From: JBHEBG01 sp046557915
GTDB lineage: Bacteria; Bacteroidota; Bacteroidia; Flavobacteriales; Flavobacteriaceae
Direction of reading: 5' to 3'
NCBI RefSeq assembly: GCF_046557915.1
Contig: NZ_JBHEBG010000001.1
Location: 682,001 to 746,000, forward strand
Length of the DNA: 64,000 bases
The position numbers and the translations under genes are program-made. The notes below the pieces were generated by a model. It had not been told where the DNA came from. It did not search any database and saw only the letters and a program-made list of their open reading frames with translations. Shown here piece by piece: positions 43,472 to 52,151 of this stretch; position 1 is the first letter of the stretch; the number at the start of each line of letters is the position of its first letter.

Positions 43472-44492
43472 TGAAGGCAAGAACATACTTGTTTCTGGAG
43501 GCGTCGGTTTTATCGGCAGCAACTTCATCCCTTTTTTGTTAAAAGAAAACACTACTTATAACATTATTAATCTTGATAAGCTCACTTATGCCGGTAATAC
43601 CAATAACTTAATAGAGGTCACAGACCATGACAGGTATCAGTTTGTTAAGGGTGATATTTGTAATTCTGAATTAGTGTTTTCCATTTTTGAAGAGCATAAC
43701 ATTACCGGGGTAATACATTTTGCCGCAGAATCCCATGTAGATAACTCCATCGCGAACCCAGAGGGCTTTATCCAGACCAATATTAATGGAACCTTTGTTT
43801 TATTGGAAGCAGCACGAAGTCATTGGATGAATGAATTTGGCGGACCCAAGGAAGAATTTAAAAATGCCAGATTTCATCATATTTCAACCGACGAGGTTTA
43901 TGGAAGTTTAGGAGAAGAGGGGCATTTCACCGAAAAAACACCATATGCCCCCAATAGCCCGTATAGCGCCTCAAAGGCTGCTGCGGATTTTTTGGTAAGA
44001 AGCTACTATCGCACTTATGGCCTTAATACCGTTACAAGTAACTGCTCCAATAATTATGGCCCAAAGCAACATGATGAAAAACTTATACCAACAATAATCC
44101 GAAAGGCCCTTGCCGGAGAACCCATTCCTATCTACGGGGACGGTAAGAATGTCCGCGACTGGTTATATGTGCTTGATCACTGTAAGGGGATAGATCGGGT
44201 ATTTAAGAAAGGAGTTGCCGGAAGCACCTATTTAATAGGCGGAAATAATGAACACAATAATTTGTACATTGCCCAAAGGATATGTACTATCTTGAACAGC
44301 ATTAAACCGAGACCAACAGGTAATTATAATGAACTAATTACGTTTGTAAAAGACCGGTTGGGACATGATTACAGATACGCAATAGACGCGAGTAAGATTC
44401 AAAGCGAATTGGAGTGGAAACCGGAGACAACGTTTGATCAAGGCCTAGAGAAAACCGTTAAATGGTACGTTCATAAGTATTTAAATAAATAA
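43464..44492 (+). CDS. rfbB: dTDP-glucose 4,6-dehydratase
   Basis: Second step of dTDP-L-rhamnose synthesis: oxidises and dehydrates dTDP-glucose to dTDP-4-keto-6-deoxyglucose with bound NAD. Seen: 342 residues. The Rossmann motif is SGGVGFIGSNF (about 11-21; Val replaces the usual Ala). STDEVYGSLG (about 137-146) has the catalytic Asp-Glu pair and YSASKAAAD (about 168) the catalytic Tyr and Lys. CSNNYGPKQ and RDWLYVLDHC are RmlB signatures. It overlaps the Wzz-like gene by 8 bp and is followed directly by rfbA. Confidence 0.96.
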   Translation: MYDEGKNILVSGGVGFIGSNFIPFLLKENTTYNIINLDKLTYAGNTNNLIEVTDHDRYQFVKGDICNSELVFSIFEEHNITGVIHFAAESHVDNSIANPEGFIQTNINGTFVLLEAARSHWMNEFGGPKEEFKNARFHHISTDEVYGSLGEEGHFTEKTPYAPNSPYSASKAAADFLVRSYYRTYGLNTVTSNCSNNYGPKQHDEKLIPTIIRKALAGEPIPIYGDGKNVRDWLYVLDHCKGIDRVFKKGVAGSTYLIGGNNEHNNLYIAQRICTILNSIKPRPTGNYNELITFVKDRLGHDYRYAIDASKIQSELEWKPETTFDQGLEKTVKWYVHKYLNK

Positions 44493-44493
44493 G

Positions 44494-45351
44494 GTGAAAG
44501 GAATAATATTGGCAGGCGGATCGGGTACACGATTATACCCATTGACATTGGCTATGAGCAAACAACTAATGCCTGTATACGATAAGCCCATGGTTTATTA
44601 CCCCTTGTCCACCTTGATGTCAGCTGGAATAAGGGAGATCCTGATCATTACAACCCGGGAGGATATCCCTTTATTTAAAAAACTCTTGGGCAATGGTTCA
44701 CAATTTGGATGTAGCTTTAATTATGCCGTTCAAAAAGAACCTAAGGGTTTAGCGGAGGCTTTTTTAATTGGGGAGGATTTTATTGGGGAAGATAAGGTTG
44801 CCCTAATCTTGGGAGATAATATTTTCTATGGTTCAGGGTTGGCCAATCTCTTACAGAAAAATACCGATCCCACCGGCGGGATTATATTTGGTTATCACGT
44901 ACAAGACCCACAGAGATATGGGGTTGTGGAATTTGATGGGGAAGGAAAGGCAATTTCCATAGAAGAGAAACCGCAAAATCCAAAATCCAACTATGCGGTT
45001 CCCGGCATTTACTTTTATGACAACATGGTTGTTGATATTGCCAAAGGAATAAGACCGAGTCAAAGGGGTGAATTGGAAATTACCGATGTTAACAAAGCCT
45101 ACTTGGAGAAGGGAAAATTGCATGTGAGCATTCTTGATAGAGGTACTGCTTGGCTCGATACTGGCACTTTCAGCTCGTTGATGCAAGCTTCTCAATTTGT
45201 GGAGGTTATTGAGGAAAGGCAAGGGTTAAAAGTAGGTTCTATAGAGGAAACAGCATATATCATGGGTTATATATCTAAAACAGAACTGCATAAATTGGCC
45301 AAACCATTACTAAAGAGCGGCTATGGATCTTATCTTATGCAACTCGATTAA
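44494..45351 (+). CDS. rfbA: Glucose-1-phosphate thymidylyltransferase (GTG start)
   Basis: First step of dTDP-L-rhamnose synthesis: joins dTTP and glucose-1-phosphate. Seen: 285 residues from a GTG start. LAGGSGTRLYPLT (about 6-18) is the nucleotide-binding loop, followed by KPMVYYPLS (about 31-39), LGDNIFYG (about 109-116, metal-binding Asp) and SIEEKPQNPKSN. The start is fixed by family alignment: Met-Lys-Gly-Ile-Ile-Leu-Ala-Gly-Gly is the usual beginning and only 1 bp separates GTG from the rfbB stop, with AAGG just before it. No ATG alternative exists nearby. Confidence 0.96.
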   Translation: MKGIILAGGSGTRLYPLTLAMSKQLMPVYDKPMVYYPLSTLMSAGIREILIITTREDIPLFKKLLGNGSQFGCSFNYAVQKEPKGLAEAFLIGEDFIGEDKVALILGDNIFYGSGLANLLQKNTDPTGGIIFGYHVQDPQRYGVVEFDGEGKAISIEEKPQNPKSNYAVPGIYFYDNMVVDIAKGIRPSQRGELEITDVNKAYLEKGKLHVSILDRGTAWLDTGTFSSLMQASQFVEVIEERQGLKVGSIEETAYIMGYISKTELHKLAKPLLKSGYGSYLMQLD

Positions 45352-45393
45352 TATTTTTGGTAAACCAAGGTACTAAAAGAAAGTATTTAAGAC

Positions 45394-45939
45394 GTGAAAA
45401 TTACGGAGACCCATCTTAAGGGATGTTATGTGATAGAACCCACGATTCATGAAGATGAACGTGGTTCTTTTTTTGAATCCTTCAATCAAAAGGAGTTTGA
45501 GGAAACCCTAGGTCAAAAAATCCAATTTGTACAGGATAATCATTCCATATCCAGAAAAGGGGTTTTAAGGGGCTTACACTTTCAGAAAGGGAAATATGCC
45601 CAGTCCAAATTGGTAAGGGTGACGCATGGCGCAGCTTTGGACGTTGTGGTGGATCTTAGGAAAGGCAGCACTACTTTTGGGAATTATTTTAAAATAAAGT
45701 TATCCGACCAGAACAATAAGATAGTTTTTATGCCCAAAGGAATGGCCCATGGTTTTTTGTCACTGTGCAATGACACCCACTTTGTATATAAATGCGATGC
45801 TTATTATAATAAAGAAGCTGAAGGTGGGATTCTCTATAATGATCCAGATTTGGGTATTGATTGGGAATTGCCTTTAGAAGAAATAATACTTTCTCCGAAA
45901 GATATGGAATTGAGATCTTTTAAAGATTTTACGAAATGA
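45394..45939 (+). CDS. rfbC: dTDP-4-dehydrorhamnose 3,5-epimerase (GTG start)
   Basis: Third step of dTDP-L-rhamnose synthesis; inverts C3 and C5 of the keto sugar. Seen: 181 residues, standard cupin-fold RmlC. The motifs are DERGSFFESFNQ (about 22-33), VLRGLHFQKG (about 57-66, catalytic His), ALDVVVDLRKGSTTFG (about 80-95) and MPKGMAHGFLSL (about 112-123, second conserved His). The GTG at 45394 gives the normal N-terminus (MKITETHLKGCYVIEP). It lies 42 bp after rfbA and overlaps rfbD by 4 bp (ATGA). Confidence 0.96.
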   Translation: MKITETHLKGCYVIEPTIHEDERGSFFESFNQKEFEETLGQKIQFVQDNHSISRKGVLRGLHFQKGKYAQSKLVRVTHGAALDVVVDLRKGSTTFGNYFKIKLSDQNNKIVFMPKGMAHGFLSLCNDTHFVYKCDAYYNKEAEGGILYNDPDLGIDWELPLEEIILSPKDMELRSFKDFTK

Positions 45940-46709
45940 TTCGTGTATTGGTTACTGGTGCCAATGGGCAGTTGGGCAAGAGCATTGCAAAGATGGCGGC
46001 CAAATATCCTGAGATAGCTTTCAGTTTTAAGGATGCAACTGTTTTGGATATCACCAATCCCATCAGCGTACAGGATGCTTTTCGGACAGGAAGTTTCAAT
46101 TTTTGCATAAACTGTGCAGCGTACACCCATGTAGAACAAGCAGAAAAAGATCCTGAAATAGCATTTCTGATAAATGCGGAAGGAGTGAAGAATGTTTCCA
46201 TGGCTTGTAAAACAAACAGCGTGGTTTTAATTCATATTTCCACCGATTATGTTTTTGATGGAGAAAAAAGAACGCCCTATACAATCAATGATTTACCTAA
46301 TCCAATTAATGAATATGGAAAATCTAAGCTCAAAGGTGAGCAGTATGTTAAGCGTTTGCTGCAAAAATATCATATTATAAGGACCTCCTGGCTATATTCG
46401 GAGTTTGGGAACAATTTTTATAAAACTATTATAGAAAAGGCAAAGACTGAAAAAATCTTATATGTTACCGACGAGCAAATAGGATGCCCCACAAATGCCC
46501 ATAATTTGGCTCAACATATTCTAGGTATTGTTATGGACAACAATGAAAACTATGGAATTCATCACTTCACCGATGATGAGCCAATGACTTGGTATGGATT
46601 TGCAGAAAAAATTCTTCGAGAAAACGGCTTCAAAGAGAAAGTAAGACTTGAAAAGCCTAAGAATTATCGTACTTTTGCTGCGAGGCCAAGTTATAGTGTA
46701 TTAAATTAA
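45936..46709 (+). CDS. rfbD: dTDP-4-dehydrorhamnose reductase, short at the C-terminus
   Basis: Last step: NADPH reduction to dTDP-L-rhamnose. Seen: 257 residues. The Rossmann motif is VTGANGQLGKSIA (about 6-18). NCAAYTHVEQAE follows (about 59-70), then STDYVFDGEKRTPY (about 101-114), YGKSKLKGE with catalytic Tyr and Lys (about 128-136) and RTSWLYSEFGNNF. The protein stops at RPSYSVLN, where family members normally continue with a further helix of about 25-30 residues. The stop is followed 8 bp later by the next gene, so nothing of the missing tail is left downstream. The active-site part is complete, so it may still work. The junction coincides with the change to the more A+T-rich section. 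Confidence 0.92.
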   Translation: MIRVLVTGANGQLGKSIAKMAAKYPEIAFSFKDATVLDITNPISVQDAFRTGSFNFCINCAAYTHVEQAEKDPEIAFLINAEGVKNVSMACKTNSVVLIHISTDYVFDGEKRTPYTINDLPNPINEYGKSKLKGEQYVKRLLQKYHIIRTSWLYSEFGNNFYKTIIEKAKTEKILYVTDEQIGCPTNAHNLAQHILGIVMDNNENYGIHHFTDDEPMTWYGFAEKILRENGFKEKVRLEKPKNYRTFAARPSYSVLN

Positions 46710-46717
46710 AATGTATA

Positions 46718-47731
46718 ATGAATTTTAAAGGCAAATCACTTTTGATAACAGGGGGAACAGGATCTTTGGGAAAGGCGTTAACCACTCATATTTTATCAAA
46801 TTACCCGGAAATAAGGAGATTGATTATTTTTTCCAGAGATGAGCAAAAGCAATTCCAAATGGCTCAAGAATATCCGGCAACCAAGTTTCCTCAAATTAAA
46901 TATGTAATCGGTGATGTCAGAGACAAAATGAGGTTAATTAGGGCATTTAAAGGCGTTGATTATGTGATTCATGCCGCTGCAATGAAACATGTACATATTG
47001 CGGAGTACAACCCGGAGGAATGTGTTAAAACAAATATTGGAGGCGCACAAAACGTGGTGGACGCATGTTTTGAAACAAATGTACAACGGGTCGTAGCATT
47101 ATCTACGGATAAGGCATGTGCACCAATTAACTTATATGGTGCAACTAAGCTAACATCAGATAAATTGTTTATAGCCGCCAACAATATTAAGGGAGATAAT
47201 TCTATTCGTTTTTCAGTAGTGCGATACGGGAATGTTATGGGCTCCAATGGTTCTGTAATACCCTTTTTTATTGATAAAAGGAAAAATGGCGTGCTTCCTA
47301 TTACAGATCCCAATATGACTAGGTTTAATATTTCGTTACAAGGTGGAGTAGATATGGTAATGCATGCTCTAGAGAATGCATGGGGTGGAGAATTGTTCGT
47401 GCCTAAAATCCCTTCTTATAAAATTATGGATATCGCCGAGGCTGTTGGTCCAAAATGCGAAAAACCAATAGTTGGAATAAGGCCTGGGGAAAAAATTCAT
47501 GAGGAGATGATTACTGCTTCGGACTCATTTTACACGTATGATTTGGGAAAATATTATGTAATAGTTCCTGCGACACGTGAATGGAGTTTAAAAGATTTTG
47601 TTCTTGAATTTAAAGCCAAAAAAGTTTCAGAAGGTTTTAGCTATAATTCTGGAGAAAACAAAGAATGGGAATCTATTGATAGTTTAAGAAAACTTATAAA
47701 AGAACATGTAGATTCTAATTTTAAAATATAA
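46718..47731 (+). CDS. UDP-GlcNAc 4,6-dehydratase, PseB/FlaA1-like
   Basis: Seen: 337 residues of the extended SDR (polysaccharide_synt_2) type. The motifs are LLITGGTGSLGKAL (about 7-20), FSRDEQKQFQM (about 37-47), DYVIHAAAMKHVHIAEYNPEE (about 86-106), ALSTDKACAPINLYGATK (about 127-144, catalytic Asp, Lys and Tyr) and GIRPGEKIHEEMI (about 245-257). The STDKAC...NLYGATK form and the short length favour the PseB-like C5-inverting dehydratases over CapD/WbpM or CapE. Known product: UDP-2-acetamido-2,6-dideoxy-L-arabino-hexos-4-ulose. The next gene encodes a probable reductase for such a 4-keto sugar. No aminotransferase or 2-epimerase is in the window, so the final sugar is unknown. Confidence 0.88.
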   Translation: MNFKGKSLLITGGTGSLGKALTTHILSNYPEIRRLIIFSRDEQKQFQMAQEYPATKFPQIKYVIGDVRDKMRLIRAFKGVDYVIHAAAMKHVHIAEYNPEECVKTNIGGAQNVVDACFETNVQRVVALSTDKACAPINLYGATKLTSDKLFIAANNIKGDNSIRFSVVRYGNVMGSNGSVIPFFIDKRKNGVLPITDPNMTRFNISLQGGVDMVMHALENAWGGELFVPKIPSYKIMDIAEAVGPKCEKPIVGIRPGEKIHEEMITASDSFYTYDLGKYYVIVPATREWSLKDFVLEFKAKKVSEGFSYNSGENKEWESIDSLRKLIKEHVDSNFKI

Positions 47732-47759
47732 TGAAACAAGGGAGTTACATGTGTAAACA

Positions 47760-48638
47760 ATGAGCAAAGAAAAAATTTTGATTTTTGGGATTACGGGCAT
47801 GGCGGGGCATGTAATATTTAAGTACTTGTCTGATTTGGGAAATTACCATATTGTAGGAACCTCTTTCAGAAGGAAGTTTAATGAAGATACTATTTTACTA
47901 GATATAACTGACTTTCACGAAGTGAAAAAAGTTATAGAAAGGACCAAGCCGAGATATGTAATAAATGCAATAGGAGTTTTAATTAAGGGCTCTCAACATT
48001 CTGCTAGCAATGCTATTTTAGTAAACAGTTATTTTCCACATTTTTTAGAACAAAGTTGTAAATTAATAGGGGCAAAATTAATTCATATTAGCACCGATTG
48101 TGTTTTTTCTGGTAATGATTATGGAAATTACAAAGAAGACTCATTTAGAGATGGGGACGATGTTTATGCGCGGTCTAAAGCCTTGGGTGAAATCATCAAT
48201 GATTCCAACCTAACTATCAGAACTTCAATAATAGGTCCGGAGCTAAAGGGAAATGGAGAAGGACTTTTTCACTGGTTTATGAAACAAGACGGAGAAATTG
48301 GCGGATATGCCAATGCTTTTTGGAGCGGTGTTACAACCTTAGAATTGGCGAAAGGGATACATAGAAGTATATTGAACGATATTACTGGAATATTTCACTT
48401 AACAAATAACACTAAAATATCAAAGTACAAATTACTTAGGTTGTTTAAAGATATTTGGCAGAAGAAAACAGTTACTATCAATAAGGTTGAGAACAAGATC
48501 AAAGACAAGAGTTTTATAAATACAAGGTACCCGGAATTTACTGTTGCCTTTAGTTATAAGGAAATGTTAATCGAACAACGCGAATTTATGCTACAGAATA
48601 AAGAGAAGTTTAATTATATTGAAGAATATGGCGTTTAA
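47760..48638 (+). CDS. RmlD-like SDR sugar-nucleotide reductase
   Basis: Seen: 292 residues. The cofactor motif is FGITGMAGHVIFKYL (about 9-23). INAIGVLIKGS lies near 62, STDCVFSGNDYGNYKE (about 101-116) and DVYARSKALGE (catalytic Tyr and Lys, about 122-132) follow. TIRTSIIGPEL and GYANAFWSGVTTLELAKG are features of the RmlD-related reductases that accompany UDP-GlcNAc 4,6-dehydratases in N-acetyl-deoxysugar pathways (WbvR/CapF-like step). Placed 28 bp after the PseB-like gene, it probably reduces that enzyme's 4-keto product. It is not the dTDP-rhamnose reductase, which is encoded at 45936. The assignment of substrate is inference. Confidence 0.82.
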   Translation: MSKEKILIFGITGMAGHVIFKYLSDLGNYHIVGTSFRRKFNEDTILLDITDFHEVKKVIERTKPRYVINAIGVLIKGSQHSASNAILVNSYFPHFLEQSCKLIGAKLIHISTDCVFSGNDYGNYKEDSFRDGDDVYARSKALGEIINDSNLTIRTSIIGPELKGNGEGLFHWFMKQDGEIGGYANAFWSGVTTLELAKGIHRSILNDITGIFHLTNNTKISKYKLLRLFKDIWQKKTVTINKVENKIKDKSFINTRYPEFTVAFSYKEMLIEQREFMLQNKEKFNYIEEYGV

Positions 48639-49363
48639 TGCACCGTAAAACAAAACAAACACATTACATTATTATGAATAAATTTATTGGTGACGTATTG
48701 AGATTTTTAAAGCTAGATTGGATAATAATTTTTCTCCCAAAGAAAGGCTTTTTATACACCACAGGTTGGAGAAAAAGCATTCTGGCTAAAAAGCCTTTGA
48801 ATCAGAAAAAAATGCCAATACCTTGGCTGACATATTCGTTCTTGGACTTCTTTGAGAGTAGACTAACCAAAGACATGAAGGTGTTTGAGTATGGGGCAGG
48901 GAATTCGACATTGTGGTTTGCCTCAAGGGTTGGTAGTGTGGCATCCGTAGATCATAATCAAGAATGGTATGACTATATAAAATCTACTTTTCCTGATAAT
49001 GTAAGCTTAGCTTTAAGAATATACCCAGATGAAAAGATAGACTTTCATAAGAGAGCGTTTCTTCCGTTTGAAAAAGAATCTGAATATTCTAAATATATTT
49101 TAGACACAGACGAACTTTATGATATTATTGTTGTAGATGGTATAGATAGAAATAATTCCATTAAGTATGCCGTTGAAAAAGTCAGTAAAAATGGGGTGAT
49201 AATTGTTGATAATTTGGAATATGAAAAAGAATTTTCAGAAGGAGTGAACTTTTTATTCAATAACAACTACAAACTTTTACCTTTTTGGGGGTTGTCTCCT
49301 GGCGTTTATCATAAGACCTGTACAGGAATTTTTTATAAAGAAAACAACTGTTTAGATATATAG
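48638..49363 (+). CDS. SAM-dependent methyltransferase-like protein in polysaccharide cluster
   Basis: Seen: 241 residues. The motif I-like segment is MKVFEYGAGNSTLWFASRV (about 79-97), then SVDHNQEW as the acidic post-I site (about 101-108). DIIVVDGIDRNN (about 161-172) and GVIIVDNLEYEKEF (about 183-196) correspond to later methyltransferase strands. The pattern is that of class I AdoMet methyltransferases acting on glycans or of FkbM-like enzymes; the acceptor is unknown. The first ATG overlaps the previous stop (TAATG). A second ATG 12 codons later (48674) precedes the better-looking hydrophobic start MNKFIGDVLRFLKLDW, so the true start is uncertain. Confidence 0.72.
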   Translation: MHRKTKQTHYIIMNKFIGDVLRFLKLDWIIIFLPKKGFLYTTGWRKSILAKKPLNQKKMPIPWLTYSFLDFFESRLTKDMKVFEYGAGNSTLWFASRVGSVASVDHNQEWYDYIKSTFPDNVSLALRIYPDEKIDFHKRAFLPFEKESEYSKYILDTDELYDIIVVDGIDRNNSIKYAVEKVSKNGVIIVDNLEYEKEFSEGVNFLFNNNYKLLPFWGLSPGVYHKTCTGIFYKENNCLDI

Positions 49364-49480
49364 ATACAGTTTTGAGTTTTGTACAATGAAACGTTTCAGA
49401 TAGGAGATTAGTAGCTAATGCATAAAAAACATCAATCAAAACCAGGACAATATTGATAACATAGCCGTCATTCTTTATAA

Positions 49481-51001
49481 ATGTTATTGACCAATAAAAA
49501 CATCCTTGCGAATATTGTAGGCAGAGGGTGGAGTATGTTTTCTGTTTTCGTTTTTATTCCGATTTACATTGCTATACTCGGAATTAAAATGTATGGGGTA
49601 ATCAGTTTTTATGCAGTTCTTCAAGGGATTTTAATTTTTGCAGATGCTGGCTTAACAGCAACATTGAGAAGGGAGCTGGCCAAAGGAGATGCCTCTGTCG
49701 AAAGTAGAAAAAAAAAATATAAAATACTTCGGTCTATTGAATTTGCATACTTCTTAATCGTTTTTGGAATCGTTCTTTTTACCTTCTTGTTTTCCGATTT
49801 TATTGTTCAAAATTGGCTGAACATTGAAGATTTAGACATGCAGTCAACAAAAAGAAGTATACAGATAATGGGCCTAGCTCTAGGCCTTAATTTTTTGTCG
49901 ACTTTATACCAAGGGGGGTTATTGGGAATGGAAAAGCAGGTTAAAGCCAACACCTTTCAAATAATTTGGAGTCTGCTTAAAAATGGTGGAGTAATTGTGG
50001 TAATCCTTTTAATAGATAAAGCATTGACCACTTTTTTTTTGTGGCAGGCAGCAATAAATTTGTTGTACGCTTTGCTACTTCGCTATGTTTTGCTTAGTTC
50101 ATTAAAAGGGAAACAAATTTTTAGGTGGAAATTTACCGAAGATATTAAAATATTAAAAACTGTTTGGAGGTATGCGACGGGCATGCTGATTATTTCTATA
50201 ATCGCGGCTATTAATTCTCAGTTCGATAAACTTATTGTTAGCAATCTCTTCTCCGTTTCGGATTTGGGAATATATACAGTTGCTTATTCTTTAGCAATGG
50301 TTCCAGTAATTCTTTCAGGGCCGATTGCCACAGCAATTTTCCCTAGACTAGTCAATTTCTTTGATCAAAAATCGAAGAAGCAACTCATAAAAATTTTCAA
50401 CAACTCGTTTGTTTTAGTTCTTCTTTTAGCTAGTTCTGCAGGAATCGTTTTGGCACTTAATGCCAATTTATTTTTGATGCTCTGGACACAAAATCATGAA
50501 ATAGCTAATTTGGCAACCTTACCTGCAAGATTTTTGCTTTTGGGACAAGTACTTCTTGCTTTTCAGATTATTCCCTTTAATTTGGCTTTGGCAAAAGGAA
50601 ATACAAAAATCACTATTTTATCTGGTAGTGCCGGATTACTTATTTTGATACCAATGGTAATTTTCATGGCAAAAAACTATGGGATGTCAGGGGCTGCATT
50701 TTCGTGGTTTATTACAAGTATTATCATGACACCTATATATATTGTTTTAGTGCTGAAAAAGACGATGAATTTCCAAATTGTCAAATGGTTTCTTGTTTAT
50801 TTGATTAAACCCTTTGGAATTATAGTTTCAGGGAACCTTTTTTTTTATTTAGTTAAACCTTCAATTATTTCAAAGCCTTTATTTGGATTGATATATATAA
50901 CAATAACTTCATTTTTGGTTTTGTTGATTTCTTTCAATATAGTGTTCAATATAAAAATTAAAAACACTTTAAAATTCATTCAAAATGAACTGTTTGCTTA
51001 G
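49481..51001 (+). CDS. Wzx-type oligosaccharide flippase
   Basis: Seen: 506 residues, very hydrophobic, with about 12-14 membrane helices. The N-terminal pattern of MATE/Wzx exporters is present (LANIVGRGWSMFSVFVFIPIYIAILGIKMYGVISFY). Further family features are YATGMLIISIIAAINSQFDKLIVSNLFS and LGIYTVAYSLAMVPVILSGPIATAIFPRLV. Known: Wzx moves lipid-linked repeat units across the inner membrane for polymerisation. It overlaps the next glycosyltransferase gene by 17 bp and follows a 117 bp gap. A+T-rich like its neighbours. Confidence 0.93.
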   Translation: MLLTNKNILANIVGRGWSMFSVFVFIPIYIAILGIKMYGVISFYAVLQGILIFADAGLTATLRRELAKGDASVESRKKKYKILRSIEFAYFLIVFGIVLFTFLFSDFIVQNWLNIEDLDMQSTKRSIQIMGLALGLNFLSTLYQGGLLGMEKQVKANTFQIIWSLLKNGGVIVVILLIDKALTTFFLWQAAINLLYALLLRYVLLSSLKGKQIFRWKFTEDIKILKTVWRYATGMLIISIIAAINSQFDKLIVSNLFSVSDLGIYTVAYSLAMVPVILSGPIATAIFPRLVNFFDQKSKKQLIKIFNNSFVLVLLLASSAGIVLALNANLFLMLWTQNHEIANLATLPARFLLLGQVLLAFQIIPFNLALAKGNTKITILSGSAGLLILIPMVIFMAKNYGMSGAAFSWFITSIIMTPIYIVLVLKKTMNFQIVKWFLVYLIKPFGIIVSGNLFFYLVKPSIISKPLFGLIYITITSFLVLLISFNIVFNIKIKNTLKFIQNELFA

Positions 51002-52139
51002 CATAATTATACCTACTAAAAATCGGTACAATACATTATTGCCTTTATTGGATTATCTAATTAGTATTAAATCGAATCAACTGGAAATTGTTATTCAAGA
51101 TAATAGTGATGACAATAATTCTATATTAAAATTTCTTAATGCGAATCCTGACAGAAAACTTTCTTACTTCCATACCAATAAAAAATTATCACAAACTGGG
51201 AATTCAGATTTGGCCGTAAAGAACTCCCAAGGGGAATATGTTTGTTTTATTGGTGATGATGATGGGGTAATGCCATATATTGTAGATATTGTTCAATGGA
51301 TGAAAAACGAAGGTGTTGACGTCGTGAAAGGGCATAAACCCCATTATTCATGGCCCGGTCTACAAATAAGCTACTTAGAAGAAGATGTGTCTGGGGTTTT
51401 AAGGTATAAGAAATGGAATAATAAAGTTAGATCTATCGATTGCAAAAAGGAATTAAATAACACCCTATCAAAAGGGGGTACAACTCTAACTATGCTGCCT
51501 TGTTTATACCATGGTATAGTTTCAAGGGCTGTGTTAGATAGGATATATGCAAAGACCAATTCCTATTTCCCTGGACCAAGTCCTGATATGGCTAATGCAA
51601 TTGCCTTATGTTTTTATGTAGACAATTATAAATTTTTAGATTTTCCGGTAGTTGTAAGCGGAAAATCATCAAGTAGTATCGGCGGTCAAGGAGTATTGCA
51701 TAAACATATAGCCCGTATAGAAGATGTGGCGCATCTCCCAAGTAGCACAAAAAATAATTGGAGCACTAAAATACCAAAATACTGGACAGGACCTACCATT
51801 TGGGCAGAGTCTACAATTAAATCCCTTGAAGCATGTGGGAGATCATCTAAAATGAACCGCATGGATTTTTCACATTTGTACGCTGAATTGTTTGTGTTTG
51901 AATTTAAGTACCGCAAACAAATTTTTAAAAATTTTGGTCATTCAATATATAGCGCTTCCTTTTTCATTAACCTAGTTAAGATTTTCATAAAAAGGACTTT
52001 TACGTTTATACTAAATAAAACGAAGGTTAAAATTAATTCAAGAAATGGAGTTAAAGATATTGGTCAAGCGATTGCCATATTGGAAAAAGAAGTTGACAAA
52101 AATTATTTATTCTTTTTAAACAAGGATAAGAGCGTTTAA
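50985..52139 (+). CDS. Glycosyltransferase family 2
   Basis: Seen: 384 residues. The GT-A start is LSIIIPTKNRYNTLLPLLDYL (about 4-24), IVIQDNSDDNN (about 36-46) is the nucleotide-binding strand and CFIGDDDGVMPY (about 87-98) carries the metal-binding acidic triad. Known: GT2 enzymes transfer sugars from nucleotide donors in the cytoplasm. The C-terminal 130 residues are basic and poorly conserved. It overlaps the flippase gene by 17 bp and precedes a Wzy-like gene, so it probably adds one sugar of the repeat unit. Donor and acceptor cannot be read from the sequence. Confidence 0.88.
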   Translation: MNCLLSIIIPTKNRYNTLLPLLDYLISIKSNQLEIVIQDNSDDNNSILKFLNANPDRKLSYFHTNKKLSQTGNSDLAVKNSQGEYVCFIGDDDGVMPYIVDIVQWMKNEGVDVVKGHKPHYSWPGLQISYLEEDVSGVLRYKKWNNKVRSIDCKKELNNTLSKGGTTLTMLPCLYHGIVSRAVLDRIYAKTNSYFPGPSPDMANAIALCFYVDNYKFLDFPVVVSGKSSSSIGGQGVLHKHIARIEDVAHLPSSTKNNWSTKIPKYWTGPTIWAESTIKSLEACGRSSKMNRMDFSHLYAELFVFEFKYRKQIFKNFGHSIYSASFFINLVKIFIKRTFTFILNKTKVKINSRNGVKDIGQAIAILEKEVDKNYLFFLNKDKSV

Positions 52140-52151
52140 AGTTAGGTTATC

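Noticed and set aside
46718..47731. CapE/WbjB (L-FucNAc pathway) assignment for the dehydratase
   Set aside because: The STDKAC...NLYGATK and GIRPGEKIHEEM motifs resemble PseB more than CapE, which has STDKAVYPINAMG; kept as PseB-like.
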